This document shows positions 15,452-24,041 of a stretch of 64,000 nucleotides of DNA, one piece after another. Both the position numbers and the translations under genes were made by a program. The DNA is from Stakelama sediminis (GTDB lineage Bacteria; Pseudomonadota; Alphaproteobacteria; Sphingomonadales; Sphingomonadaceae): assembly GCF_014199335.1 (NCBI RefSeq), contig NZ_JACIJI010000002.1:186001-250000 (forward strand), written 5' to 3'. Below the pieces are notes generated by a model. That model was not told the DNA's origin and did no database searches. It was given only the letters and a program-made list of their open reading frames with translations. How positions within the stretch are numbered: position 1 is the stretch's first letter; the number at the start of each line of letters is the position of its first letter.

Positions 15452-16698
15452 CGATGCAAAGTCATCCTTTGCGTGAACCGGCTTTGGCGGAAATGCATTT
15501 GCGTCAGATGCCGCCGCTGACCGTGCCCTGTCGCGTAATGCAGGTGGTTCGTCTGCCCATCCAGGCTGAAAGGGAGGCTGAACGCGAAGCGGTTTCCCAT
15601 ATTGCGCCGGAGCAGCATCTTGATTTGGACGCGCGTCATATATCGGGCGCGGTGAACGGGTGCTTTGCGGCATGGGAACGGCATAGCGAGGCCAGTACGG
15701 CGCTGATCGTATTGCCGGGTGGATATGATGCCACGGCCGAGCAGGGGGCGGTCGCCTGGCTGGAAGGTCTGCCGGGCAAGGTTATGCGGGCAACGCGGCT
15801 CGATATCGTTGCAGATATGGATGCTGCTGAACCGCTTGTGCAGGCAGCCCGTTTTTCGCCTTTGGAAATGGTTAGCTGCGATATTCGCGGTGGCCATATC
15901 TGGTCTGACTTCCGGCTTGGCCCCGATGAGCGGTATGGCCGGACGGTTTTTGCGGCAAGCTCTGCCCATCCATCTGATTTGGGACGGATCGTTCAGCAGC
16001 TTCAGGAGCTCGGTAATTATCGAAATCTGGCGTTGATGGGGCTTGCCACGGCGCAGCAACACGGCGCTGAAGTGACGGCTATTGAAACCGAGCTGGCAAG
16101 GGCGGTGGCGCGGTTCGGCGATGCGGACGACCGCGCGCTGCTGAATGACCTGACTTCGCTGGCCGGACGGGTGGCGGCGTTGCGAGCTCAAACCGAATAT
16201 CGGATGAGTGCGACCGCTGCTTATGGCCGGATCGTGCAGGACCGGCTGGGATCGCTGGCACCCAGGAGCGTGCCGGGATATCAGAACCTTGCCGAATTCA
16301 CCGAACGTCGCCTGCTGCCCGCGCTCAGAACCTGCGAATCCTTTCGTTGTCGGCTGGAGGCGGTTGCTCTGCGCATCGAACAGGCAACGGGCCTGATGCG
16401 TACGCGGGTTGATCTTGCCCTGCAGGATCAGAATGCCGCCCTGCTGCAATCGATGGAGCGCAGCGCCGCGCGTCAGTTGCGCCTGCAACATCTGGTCGAA
16501 GGGTTATCTGTGCTGGCGCTCAGCTATTATGCGATCGGTCTGGTCGGACATTTGCTGCTGGGCGCGGAGGCTCTCCACTGGTTGCATGTGAGTAGCGAGA
16601 TCGTCCTGGGCGTGGCGGTCCTGCCGATCCTGCTGATGCTGGGCATGCTTGTCCGCTGGCGCTCGCATGCAGCGTCCGGTCATATCCATACCGATTAA
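15448..16698 (+). CDS. DUF3422 family protein with C-terminal membrane helices
   Basis: A 416-residue DUF3422 protein of unknown function. Most of it is soluble and helical, including a long charged helical stretch around residues 200–340. Two membrane helices lie near the C-terminus (about residues 350–375 and 380–405), separated by a short loop. No enzyme motif is recognised. The start codon overlaps the NnrU-like stop as ATGA, so it is co-translated as the last gene of the sqr operon. The layout recalls CorA-like or stress-related membrane proteins, but that is only a shape comparison. Confidence 0.8.
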   Translation: MTMQSHPLREPALAEMHLRQMPPLTVPCRVMQVVRLPIQAEREAEREAVSHIAPEQHLDLDARHISGAVNGCFAAWERHSEASTALIVLPGGYDATAEQGAVAWLEGLPGKVMRATRLDIVADMDAAEPLVQAARFSPLEMVSCDIRGGHIWSDFRLGPDERYGRTVFAASSAHPSDLGRIVQQLQELGNYRNLALMGLATAQQHGAEVTAIETELARAVARFGDADDRALLNDLTSLAGRVAALRAQTEYRMSATAAYGRIVQDRLGSLAPRSVPGYQNLAEFTERRLLPALRTCESFRCRLEAVALRIEQATGLMRTRVDLALQDQNAALLQSMERSAARQLRLQHLVEGLSVLALSYYAIGLVGHLLLGAEALHWLHVSSEIVLGVAVLPILLMLGMLVRWRSHAASGHIHTD

Positions 16699-16756
16699 GG
16701 CCACCGAGCCGTCAGCGATAGAGCGTGCTTGACTGCTTGGAAAAACTCCTACAAAA

Positions 16757-16770
16757 TGATAGCGCTCACA
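16757..16770. promoter_or_regulatory. LacI-type operator upstream of the GH51 operon
   Basis: TGATAGCGCTCACA matches the LacI/GalR-type pattern TGNNAGCGCTNNCA exactly. A TTGACT at 16729–16734 and a weak CAAAAT at 16752–16757, 17 bases apart, could be the promoter, so the operator would overlap the start of transcription and repress it. Related sites occur at 27223–27236 and 33127–33140. Confidence 0.65.
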
Positions 16771-16831
16771 TCAGATGCGCGTGGTTAAAGACGCCGGAAC
16801 AACCGGCATATCGCTTTTGGGGAGAGGGGAA

Positions 16832-18940
16832 ATGGCAAAGCGTTTCGGACGTCTGTTGGGTACGGTTGGCATCGTCGCGGGTACGGCGATTGCAGGGGTG
16901 GCCTACGCTGCCCCCACACCAACGACGGTGCAAGCAGAAATTCACGTTTCTCAATTGCATAAACCCGTATCTCAATATGAATATGGAATGTTCATAGAGC
17001 CGATTGGCTCGCTGGTCGCGCGCACGCTATGGGCTGAAATGCTCGATGACCGGAAATTTTATTTCCCGGTCGTGGCGAAGTCGCAGGATACGAAGCCGGA
17101 GAAGCGCGACGATAGCGGACCACCGGCAAGGCCATTGCGTAAATGGCGCCCGGTCGGCGATGCATCGGCGGTTACGATGAACGGGCTGCATCCTTATGTC
17201 GGTGCACAGGATGTGCAGGTGGCGCTGGACACTGGGCAGTCGCGGGGAATCGAGCAGAGCGGTATCGGCGTTGCCAAGGGCAAGGCCTATACCGGGCATA
17301 TCATTATCCGCGGGACGCCCGGCGCTGCGGTCGAAGCCACGTTGATCTGGGGTGACGGTGCGAACGATCGTCAGGTGGTCAGACTGCCGGCATTGACGTC
17401 CGAATGGCAGACGGTGCCTCTCCATTACACACCCGACGCCGACAGTAACGACGCCCGATTTGAAATCACCGGCACCGGGTCGGGGGATTTCCGTGTCGGC
17501 GTGGTGTCGCTGATGCCGGCCGACAATATCGACGGCTGGCGTGCCGATACGGTTGCGATTTTGAAAGGGCTGCATTCCGGATTCTGGCGGCTGCCGGGCG
17601 GTAATTTCCTGTCGAACTGGGACTGGCACGAGGCGATCGGGCCGCGTGACAAGCGCCCGCCGATGTTTGACCATGCATGGGGCGCGATGCAGGCCAACGA
17701 CTTTGGCATGGACGAGTGGCTGGAACTGACGAAGCTGATCGGTGTCCAGCCGTATATCACGGTCAATGCCGGGCTGGGCGATGCCAACTCAGCGGCTGAG
17801 GAAGTCGAGTATATCAATGGTCCCGCCAGCAGCTATTGGGGGGCGAAGCGTGCAACGAACGGCCATCCCGCACCCTATGGCGTGAAATTCTGGAACATCG
17901 GCAACGAACCCTATGGCTGGTGGCAGATCGGCAAGACGACGCTCGACTATTTCATGCTCAAGCATAATCGCTTCGCCGTCGCGATGCGGGCAGTCGATCC
18001 GTCGATTACGCTGATCGGATCAGGAGCGATGCCCGACCAGTTGCACCCGCGCGACGCCAAGGAAAATGCCTCGCTGCAAAGCATCCAGCACAAATTCGGC
18101 ACCGACGAAGACTGGACCGGCGGTTTGTTGCGGGAGGCATGGGGCAATTTCGACGGACTGAGCGAGCATTGGTACGACCACACCGAAAAGCGCCCGGATG
18201 CCCCGCCGGCCGAGGCACTGATGGAATTTGTGCGTTCGCCGTCCAATCAGGTGCGCATGAAGGCCGATGAGTGGAAAATCTATCAGCAGCGTTTTCCGAA
18301 GATGAAGGATAAGGACATATTCCTGTCCATCGACGAATATGCTTATATCGGCGCACCGCAGGATCTGAAGCTGTCGCTGGCCTATTCGATGGTGTTGCAG
18401 GAAATGCTGCGCCATACCGACTTTTTGCGTATGAGTGCCTTCACCACCGGCGCATCGACAATGGACATTACGCCGACGGCATCGATGCTCAATTCCACCG
18501 GCGAAGTATTTAAACTCTATGGCGAACATTTCGGCGCGGGCATGATCCCGGTCGATGTGACGGGCAATTCGCCGCAACCCGACCCCAAATATCCGGTCGG
18601 CTATGACCATCCGAAGGTGAAGGCGGGCAGCCCGACCTATCCGCTGGACATGGTTGCGGCGCTCAGCCCGGATCGCAAGACGCTGACCATCGCGGTGGTC
18701 AACGCCACCGAGCAGGCACAACCGGTAGCGATCAGGATCGACGGCGCGCGCGCGCACGGGCGCGGCACGGTGTGGCGCCTGACGGGTAAAAGCCTGACCG
18801 CCGCCAACAAGGTTGGGTCGCCATCGGGTGTGACGATCCGCAAGGCGAACGTCCCTGCTTTGGGCTCGACGCTGGTCGTTCCGGCAATCTCCACTTCGAT
18901 CTACGAATTTCCGCTTGTGAGCGGTCATCAAGCCAACTGA
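16832..18940 (+). CDS. GH51 alpha-L-arabinofuranosidase
   Basis: A secreted or periplasmic glycosidase of 702 residues with a signal peptide ending near YAA. FWNIGNEPYG carries the acid/base glutamate E359, and FLSIDEYAYIG the nucleophile E502, each on a TIM-barrel strand end as in GH51. PGGNFLSNWDW is the family's substrate-loop signature. A carbohydrate-binding-like beta domain lies between residues 90 and 210, and a beta-sandwich closes the C-terminus. It removes arabinofuranose side chains from arabinoxylan or arabinan. The ATG at 16832 has GGAGAGGGGA upstream and is chosen over an in-frame codon at 16775. It leads an operon with an esterase and GH27. Confidence 0.9.
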   Translation: MAKRFGRLLGTVGIVAGTAIAGVAYAAPTPTTVQAEIHVSQLHKPVSQYEYGMFIEPIGSLVARTLWAEMLDDRKFYFPVVAKSQDTKPEKRDDSGPPARPLRKWRPVGDASAVTMNGLHPYVGAQDVQVALDTGQSRGIEQSGIGVAKGKAYTGHIIIRGTPGAAVEATLIWGDGANDRQVVRLPALTSEWQTVPLHYTPDADSNDARFEITGTGSGDFRVGVVSLMPADNIDGWRADTVAILKGLHSGFWRLPGGNFLSNWDWHEAIGPRDKRPPMFDHAWGAMQANDFGMDEWLELTKLIGVQPYITVNAGLGDANSAAEEVEYINGPASSYWGAKRATNGHPAPYGVKFWNIGNEPYGWWQIGKTTLDYFMLKHNRFAVAMRAVDPSITLIGSGAMPDQLHPRDAKENASLQSIQHKFGTDEDWTGGLLREAWGNFDGLSEHWYDHTEKRPDAPPAEALMEFVRSPSNQVRMKADEWKIYQQRFPKMKDKDIFLSIDEYAYIGAPQDLKLSLAYSMVLQEMLRHTDFLRMSAFTTGASTMDITPTASMLNSTGEVFKLYGEHFGAGMIPVDVTGNSPQPDPKYPVGYDHPKVKAGSPTYPLDMVAALSPDRKTLTIAVVNATEQAQPVAIRIDGARAHGRGTVWRLTGKSLTAANKVGSPSGVTIRKANVPALGSTLVVPAISTSIYEFPLVSGHQAN

Positions 18941-18957
18941 CGGAAGGGAAACGGGGT

Positions 18958-20028
18958 ATGAAGGTGAAGCGGATTCTGGGCGCGGTGATCGCATCATTAC
19001 TGCTGTTGCCCACGGCGGCGCTGGCACAGGCGGATACCAACAGCCCGCCACCGGTCGTCGGTGCGCCGACGGTGACCGTCCAGCATATCAAGGTCTATGC
19101 ACCCTCCATCGCGGGTAATCTGGAGGGGGAATCGGCAAATCGCGATGTGCTGGTGATGCTGCCGCCGGGATATGCCAGCCACCCCGACCGGCATTATCCG
19201 GTGGTGTACGCGCTGCATGGTTATTCGATCGGCGCGGAACAGTGGACCAAGGAAATTCATGTGCCGCAAACTATCGAAAATGCCTATGGCAAGGGCGTGA
19301 AGGGCATGATTATCGTCCTTCCCGATTCCAAGACGATCTATGGCGGGTCGATGTATTCTGGCGGGTCGACGGTCGGCGACTTCGAAACCTTCATCTATCG
19401 CGATCTGGTCCATTATATCGACACGCATTACCGCACGATCCCGAACCGGGAGAGCCGCGGTCTGGTTGGGCATTCAATGGGCGGATACGGTGCCAGCCGG
19501 ATCGGCATGAAGCATTCCGATGTCTTTGGCGCGCTGTATATCATGAGTCCCTGTTGTATGTCGCCGCGCGCCGTGCAGCATATGGACTCGAAGACCATCG
19601 CGGCGCTGGAAGCGGTGAAATCACCCGCTGATGCGGCAAAACTGCCTTTCATGACAAAGGCGATGCTGGCGACGGCGGCGGCATGGTCGCCGGACCCTAA
19701 AAATCCGCCGCTCTATCTCGATCTGCCGGTGAAGGACGGGAAGGATCAGCCCGATGTGCTGGCGAAATGGACGGCGAACGCACCTTTGGCCTTTGTCGAT
19801 CAGTATATCGGCAATCTACGCCAGTATCGCGCGATTGCCATCGATGTCGGCGATCAGGACGGACTGCGGTTCGATGCGCGGAAGTTGCACGATATCCTTG
19901 ACAGTTACGGGATCAAAAACAGCTTCGAGATTTATCCCGGCACGCATGTCAGCAACGTCGCCTATCGGTTTCAGGATCATGTTCTGCCGTTCTTCAGCAA
20001 AAATCTGAAATTCGAAGGACAGAAATGA
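18958..20028 (+). CDS. secreted CE1-like alpha/beta-hydrolase esterase
   Basis: A 356-residue esterase of the esterase-D/CE1 type with signal peptide MKVKRILGAVIASLL…ALAQA. The nucleophile elbow GHSMGG places serine S173, and a late PGTHVSNVAYRFQDH segment supplies the catalytic histidine. Relatives remove feruloyl or acetyl groups from hemicellulose. It starts 17 bases after GH51 and its stop overlaps the GH27 start (ATGA). The ester it cuts is not proven; feruloyl or acetyl groups on arabinoxylan suit the neighbours. Confidence 0.86.
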   Translation: MKVKRILGAVIASLLLLPTAALAQADTNSPPPVVGAPTVTVQHIKVYAPSIAGNLEGESANRDVLVMLPPGYASHPDRHYPVVYALHGYSIGAEQWTKEIHVPQTIENAYGKGVKGMIIVLPDSKTIYGGSMYSGGSTVGDFETFIYRDLVHYIDTHYRTIPNRESRGLVGHSMGGYGASRIGMKHSDVFGALYIMSPCCMSPRAVQHMDSKTIAALEAVKSPADAAKLPFMTKAMLATAAAWSPDPKNPPLYLDLPVKDGKDQPDVLAKWTANAPLAFVDQYIGNLRQYRAIAIDVGDQDGLRFDARKLHDILDSYGIKNSFEIYPGTHVSNVAYRFQDHVLPFFSKNLKFEGQK

Positions 20029-21944
20029 AGAAGTGGATATCCCGGCAGTACGCAGCCGGACTGGCGATAGCGGCAATCAGTGTCGCCGGAATGGCTCCGG
20101 CAGCGGCAATCGCCGGACCGCTTTCGCCGACCGGGCGGTGGACGGCCAACGCGCAAGGCAATGCACCGGTGCCGCCGATGGGCTGGAGTTCATGGAACGC
20201 GTTCAACAGCGATATAGACGAGCAGAAGATTCTCGGCAATGCGAAGGTGCTGGTCGATAGCGGCCTGTCCCGGCTCGGCTATCGCTATGTCGATATTGAT
20301 GACGGCTGGTGGCTGAAACGACGCCAGCCCGACGGTCGTATGGTTATTCGCACCAGCAGTTTCCCGTCCGCCCGACTGCCGGGCAAGGATAACAGCAGTT
20401 TTCGTCCCCTTACCGACCGGCTTCACGCCATGGGTCTGAAGGCCGGTATCTATTCCGATATCGGCCGCAATTCGTGCGGACAGATTTACACCTCTAACTT
20501 CGCCAACCAGCCCGAAGGGACGCAGGCCGAGCGTGAAGTAGGCCTGTACGGTCATGTCGCACAGGATATCAGCCTGTATTTCAAGGAATGGGGTTTTGAC
20601 CTGATCAAGGTTGACGGATGCGGCATTCGCGGCCTGGCGGCGGACACGCCGCTGGTCCGTTCCGGCAGATATCGGGCGTTGAAACCGCTGGTTGACATGG
20701 ACTCGCTGGGGCGCACCGATATTCCGGCGGTGCGCGCCCTGTATCAGCAGGTCGCCGACGCGCTGGCGCGCGACAATCCTGATCATGACTATGTGTATTC
20801 GATCTGCCTTTGGGGGTCGGCCAATGTTCGCGAATGGGCAAAGGATGTCGGCAATATCTCGCGAACGAGCGACGATATTTCGCCAAGCTGGTCCCGTATG
20901 CTGTCCAATCTAGATTCGGTTTCCACCCGCGCCCTTTATGCTGAACCGGGGACGTGGAACGACCCCGATATGCTGTATATCGGCAGCGGTGATTTTGATG
21001 CCGATCATCTGACCGAGGCGCGTTCGCATTTCGCACTGTGGGCGATGATGGATGCGCCGCTGATGATCGGCATGGATATGCGGAAAGTGTCGCCCGCGCT
21101 GATGGCGATACTGGGCAATGCCGATATCGTCGCGCTCGATCAGGATCCTGCCGGGAATCAGGCGGTGCCCGCCTTTATGTCCGGGGACATCCAGACGTTC
21201 GTGAAGACGCTGAACACCGGTGAAAAGGCCGTGGCGATCTTCAATCGCAGCCTGAATCCGCGCAAGGTGACATTGACGGCGGAGCAGTTGAAATACCGTC
21301 CGGATGCGGATGTTGTCCTGACCGATTTATGGTCAAAGGCGAAGACTCATTTTCGCGGGCAGACAAGCTTCCGGATCAAGCCGCATCAGACGCTGATTTT
21401 TACGGCAAAGGGTACAAGGCGCTTGCCGAACGGTCTGTATCTGTCCGAGCAGCCGGGGATGGTGAATCCGGCAGTCGATGGGGTGACGGTCCCGACGCCC
21501 GACCCGACGATCCACCGATCGGTGCCCGGCTGGGCGAGTACCACGGGCACAGGCGTCTATCCGCAATATGGCGGTTGGGGCGGCGCTCAGGCCGATCGTG
21601 CTCCCTATGGCCAGTCGCTCAGTATCGCCGGTCATGCCTATGATACCGGGATCGGTATTCTCGCCAATTCACGCATGGAGGTGCGCAACAACGGCTTTAC
21701 GCAGTTTGTTGCGTCGGTCGGGGTCGATGATTCCGCGTTGCCTACCGACAGTCCTGTGGTGTTCGAAGTCTATGGCGACGGCAAGCTGCTCGCGCAGTCG
21801 CAGCCGAAGCATTTCGGGGAAGCACCCGACCGGCTGAAGGCTGATGTGCGTGGGGTTTCGATCGTCGAACTGGTAGCGCGAGCAACCGGGAAATCGCCTG
21901 CACCGGAACCAATCGCCTGGGCGAATGCGAGGCTGATCCACTGA
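20025..21944 (+). CDS. GH27 alpha-galactosidase with C-terminal NPCBM domain
   Basis: A 639-residue secreted GH27 enzyme. A signal peptide is followed by the barrel start PPMGWSSWNAF, then YVDIDDGWW, the nucleophile in LIKVDGCG (D197) and the acid/base in TWNDPDML (D313). After a C-terminal beta domain, residues about 500–639 resemble an NPCBM/NEW2 carbohydrate-binding module (SIAGHAYDTGIGILANSRME). It cleaves terminal alpha-galactose (or, in some relatives, beta-L-arabinopyranose) from plant polysaccharides. It is co-translated with the esterase gene. Confidence 0.9.
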   Translation: MKKWISRQYAAGLAIAAISVAGMAPAAAIAGPLSPTGRWTANAQGNAPVPPMGWSSWNAFNSDIDEQKILGNAKVLVDSGLSRLGYRYVDIDDGWWLKRRQPDGRMVIRTSSFPSARLPGKDNSSFRPLTDRLHAMGLKAGIYSDIGRNSCGQIYTSNFANQPEGTQAEREVGLYGHVAQDISLYFKEWGFDLIKVDGCGIRGLAADTPLVRSGRYRALKPLVDMDSLGRTDIPAVRALYQQVADALARDNPDHDYVYSICLWGSANVREWAKDVGNISRTSDDISPSWSRMLSNLDSVSTRALYAEPGTWNDPDMLYIGSGDFDADHLTEARSHFALWAMMDAPLMIGMDMRKVSPALMAILGNADIVALDQDPAGNQAVPAFMSGDIQTFVKTLNTGEKAVAIFNRSLNPRKVTLTAEQLKYRPDADVVLTDLWSKAKTHFRGQTSFRIKPHQTLIFTAKGTRRLPNGLYLSEQPGMVNPAVDGVTVPTPDPTIHRSVPGWASTTGTGVYPQYGGWGGAQADRAPYGQSLSIAGHAYDTGIGILANSRMEVRNNGFTQFVASVGVDDSALPTDSPVVFEVYGDGKLLAQSQPKHFGEAPDRLKADVRGVSIVELVARATGKSPAPEPIAWANARLIH

Positions 21945-21971
21945 ACAGCCGATGGAATAGGGAGCGGCGCG

Positions 21972-22181
21972 ATGAAATGGCGGTATGTGACGGCACAGGC
22001 ATCGACGGTTTTTGCTTTGCCCGTTTCGGCGCAGCCCCTGCTGCACCCGATGTTTCAGGACCATGCCGTGCTTCAGCGCGATGTCGCGCTTACGATCTAT
22101 GGCTCGGCTGCTCCCTACAGCCGGGTAACGGCGTCAATTGTCGGGGAAACGGGGCAGGCGACTGCCGATCCGGTGCAATGA
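21972..22181 (+). pseudogene. truncated CE20/sialate-O-acetylesterase-like gene (N-terminal remnant)
   Basis: The frame has a good ribosome site (AGGGAGCGGCGCG), a signal-like start, and then LHPMFQDHAVLQRDVALTIYGSA, which is the first beta-domain of the sialate O-acetylesterase/CE20 family (usually 500–650 residues). It stops after 69 codons. The full catalytic SGNH domain is missing. Just beyond, a short piece in another frame (ANHAIPTGVLHAV, near 22324) weakly resembles the family's later PxGxIHA segment, which would fit internal deletion. It would have been the fourth enzyme of the GH51 operon. Confidence 0.7.
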
Positions 22182-22436
22182 GTGCCGACCTCTCCCAAAA
22201 ACCGCCGGGGATTTGTCGGCGAGTTGCCATTTCTTCGCGTGCGACCTGAGGCAACATACCCTTGTCACGGTGGGATGGTGGCCGCGACATGGGGGTAGGG
22301 GCACATCAGGGTCGCATGATGCAAATCACGCCATTCCGACCGGTGTCCTGCATGCCGTGCCGAATACCATGTCGCCAATATCCTCAGCCCGTTCGACATT
22401 ATTATCGGGAAATAACGATAAGCGATCAGGCGTGAA
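22182..22436. other. degenerate intergenic remnant after the broken esterase
   Basis: This 255-bp stretch between the broken esterase and the tryptophan-halogenase-like gene has no supported gene. It may be decayed coding DNA of the CE20-like esterase. An open frame at 22138–22464 crosses it but has no start signal and runs antisense into the halogenase gene. Confidence 0.5.
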
Positions 22437-23978
22437 TCAGACCGGTTGCAGGCCGTGTTCGTGAATTTTGCGGATCAGGTCGCGATGGCGGGGAAGGCCG
22501 CCGCGCATCCGTTCGGTCTGGGTCGCGTTCTCCCGCATGGCCCGTTCCGCCATGGCTGAATCGGCGGCAATGGCCTCCGGTTCGATCTCGGTTTTGAAGT
22601 TCATCCCGTACAGAACATATTGATAGCTGGCGGACGGAAACACCTCCTCCACGCGATCGAATTCGTCGTGAAACCAGGGCGATTGATATTTCCAGAGCAG
22701 CAACAGCTCCTGCAACCGGTCAGGGATGGTTTCGGGCAGGACATTGTCCCGCCAGAAGGCGCTGTCCGTGCGTTTGGTCAGGACATAGTGCAGCTTCAGA
22801 AAATCGATGATCCGCCCCCAGCGATAGTCGGTGGTGGCGTTAAAGCGCGATGCAACGATGTCCATCACTTCGCGACAGGCGGGCATTTGCTCGGCAATCA
22901 GCTTTGCCGACAATTCGATCAGCACGATTGCCGAGGCTTCGAGCGGTTCGAGGAATCCGGCGGCCAGCCCGACCGCTACGCAATTGCGCTTCCAGAAGGT
23001 TTCTCGATGGCCAGCGCGGATGCCGATCTTGCGCACCGGCAAATCCTTGCCCGCCGGGCCCAGATAGGCGCGCAGTTCCCGCTCCGCATCCTCGTCCGAA
23101 ATATGGCTGCTGGAATAGACATGGCCGATCCCGCGCCGGGTGGGCAGGCCGATGTCCCAGATCCAGCCAGCAGATTGTGCGGTCGAAATCGTTTGCGACG
23201 CAATCGGGCTGGTTTCGCTTTCATAGGGAAGCTGCACCGCCAGCGCCGTGTCGCAGAACAGCACGTCGCTACAGTCGCGGAACGGGACATTCAGTGCTTC
23301 GCCGAGCAGCAGCGACCGGAATCCGGTACAGTCGATGAACAGATCGCCCGCAACCTCTCCGGCCTGTTCGGTCGTGATGCTGCGGATATCACCGTCTTCG
23401 GCGAGATTGACCTGCTGCATATCCGCAAGCACATGCCGCACGCCCAGTTTGTCGCAGCAATGCCGCTGTAGGAAGGCGCCGAGCTTCCCCGCGTCGAGAT
23501 GATAGGCGTAATTGGCAACCGCGTCATATTCGGGCGTGGCGATAGTTTTCGGGGCAAGCCCGTCGTCGCAAATGCGTCCCTGCGGAGAAACGGCGTCGCA
23601 AAAGCTGCGATTGTCCCCGGTTGCAAGCCAGTGCGGGGCCAGATTGATACGCGCGAAACTCTGCGGCAGCATCAGCGGGTGATAATAGGCGTCGTTGTCG
23701 GCGCCCGTGGTCCAGCGCGCGAATTTGGCACCCTGTTTGAAGGCGGCGTCGCATTCGCGAAAAAAGTCGGTTTCGGAAACGCCGATCTTCGCCAGCGTCG
23801 AGCGTAAGGTCGGCCAGGTGCCTTCGCCTACACCGACGGTCGGAGTATTCGCGGATTCGACCAGTGTGACGGTAAACCCTTTCGCCATGCGACCGCGATG
23901 TTTCGCCGCGATCAGCCCGGCAGTCAGCCATCCGGCGGTTCCCCCGCCGACGATAACGATGTTTCGTATCGCGCGCAT
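22437..23978 (-). CDS. tryptophan-halogenase-like flavoprotein
   Basis: A 513-residue FAD-dependent protein of the tryptophan halogenase family. The N-terminal GGGTAGWLTAGLIA binds FAD, and GVGEGTWPTLRSTLAK and AFKQGAKFARW follow the family pattern, the latter including a lysine near the known active-site lysine. The WxWxIP halogenase motif appears altered as WIWDIGLP. Such genes recur next to TonB receptors, SapC and JmjC-cupin genes in sugar loci of Sphingomonads and Caulobacter; their reaction there is unknown, and tryptophan is unlikely as substrate. It lies 63 bases after the TonB receptor gene. The start is ATG 23978, with GTG 23984 possible. Confidence 0.87.
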   Translation of the reverse strand: MRAIRNIVIVGGGTAGWLTAGLIAAKHRGRMAKGFTVTLVESANTPTVGVGEGTWPTLRSTLAKIGVSETDFFRECDAAFKQGAKFARWTTGADNDAYYHPLMLPQSFARINLAPHWLATGDNRSFCDAVSPQGRICDDGLAPKTIATPEYDAVANYAYHLDAGKLGAFLQRHCCDKLGVRHVLADMQQVNLAEDGDIRSITTEQAGEVAGDLFIDCTGFRSLLLGEALNVPFRDCSDVLFCDTALAVQLPYESETSPIASQTISTAQSAGWIWDIGLPTRRGIGHVYSSSHISDEDAERELRAYLGPAGKDLPVRKIGIRAGHRETFWKRNCVAVGLAAGFLEPLEASAIVLIELSAKLIAEQMPACREVMDIVASRFNATTDYRWGRIIDFLKLHYVLTKRTDSAFWRDNVLPETIPDRLQELLLLWKYQSPWFHDEFDRVEEVFPSASYQYVLYGMNFKTEIEPEAIAADSAMAERAMRENATQTERMRGGLPRHRDLIRKIHEHGLQPV

Positions 23979-24041
23979 ATTCACACTTCGCCAAAAAAGC
24001 GCCGGGGGGTCAACCGAAAGACGCCCCCGGCCCAGGGAGGA

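Noticed and set aside
22138..22464. 108-codon frame after the broken esterase as an independent gene
   Set aside because: No ribosome site, overlaps antisense of the halogenase-like gene; at most decayed esterase remnant.
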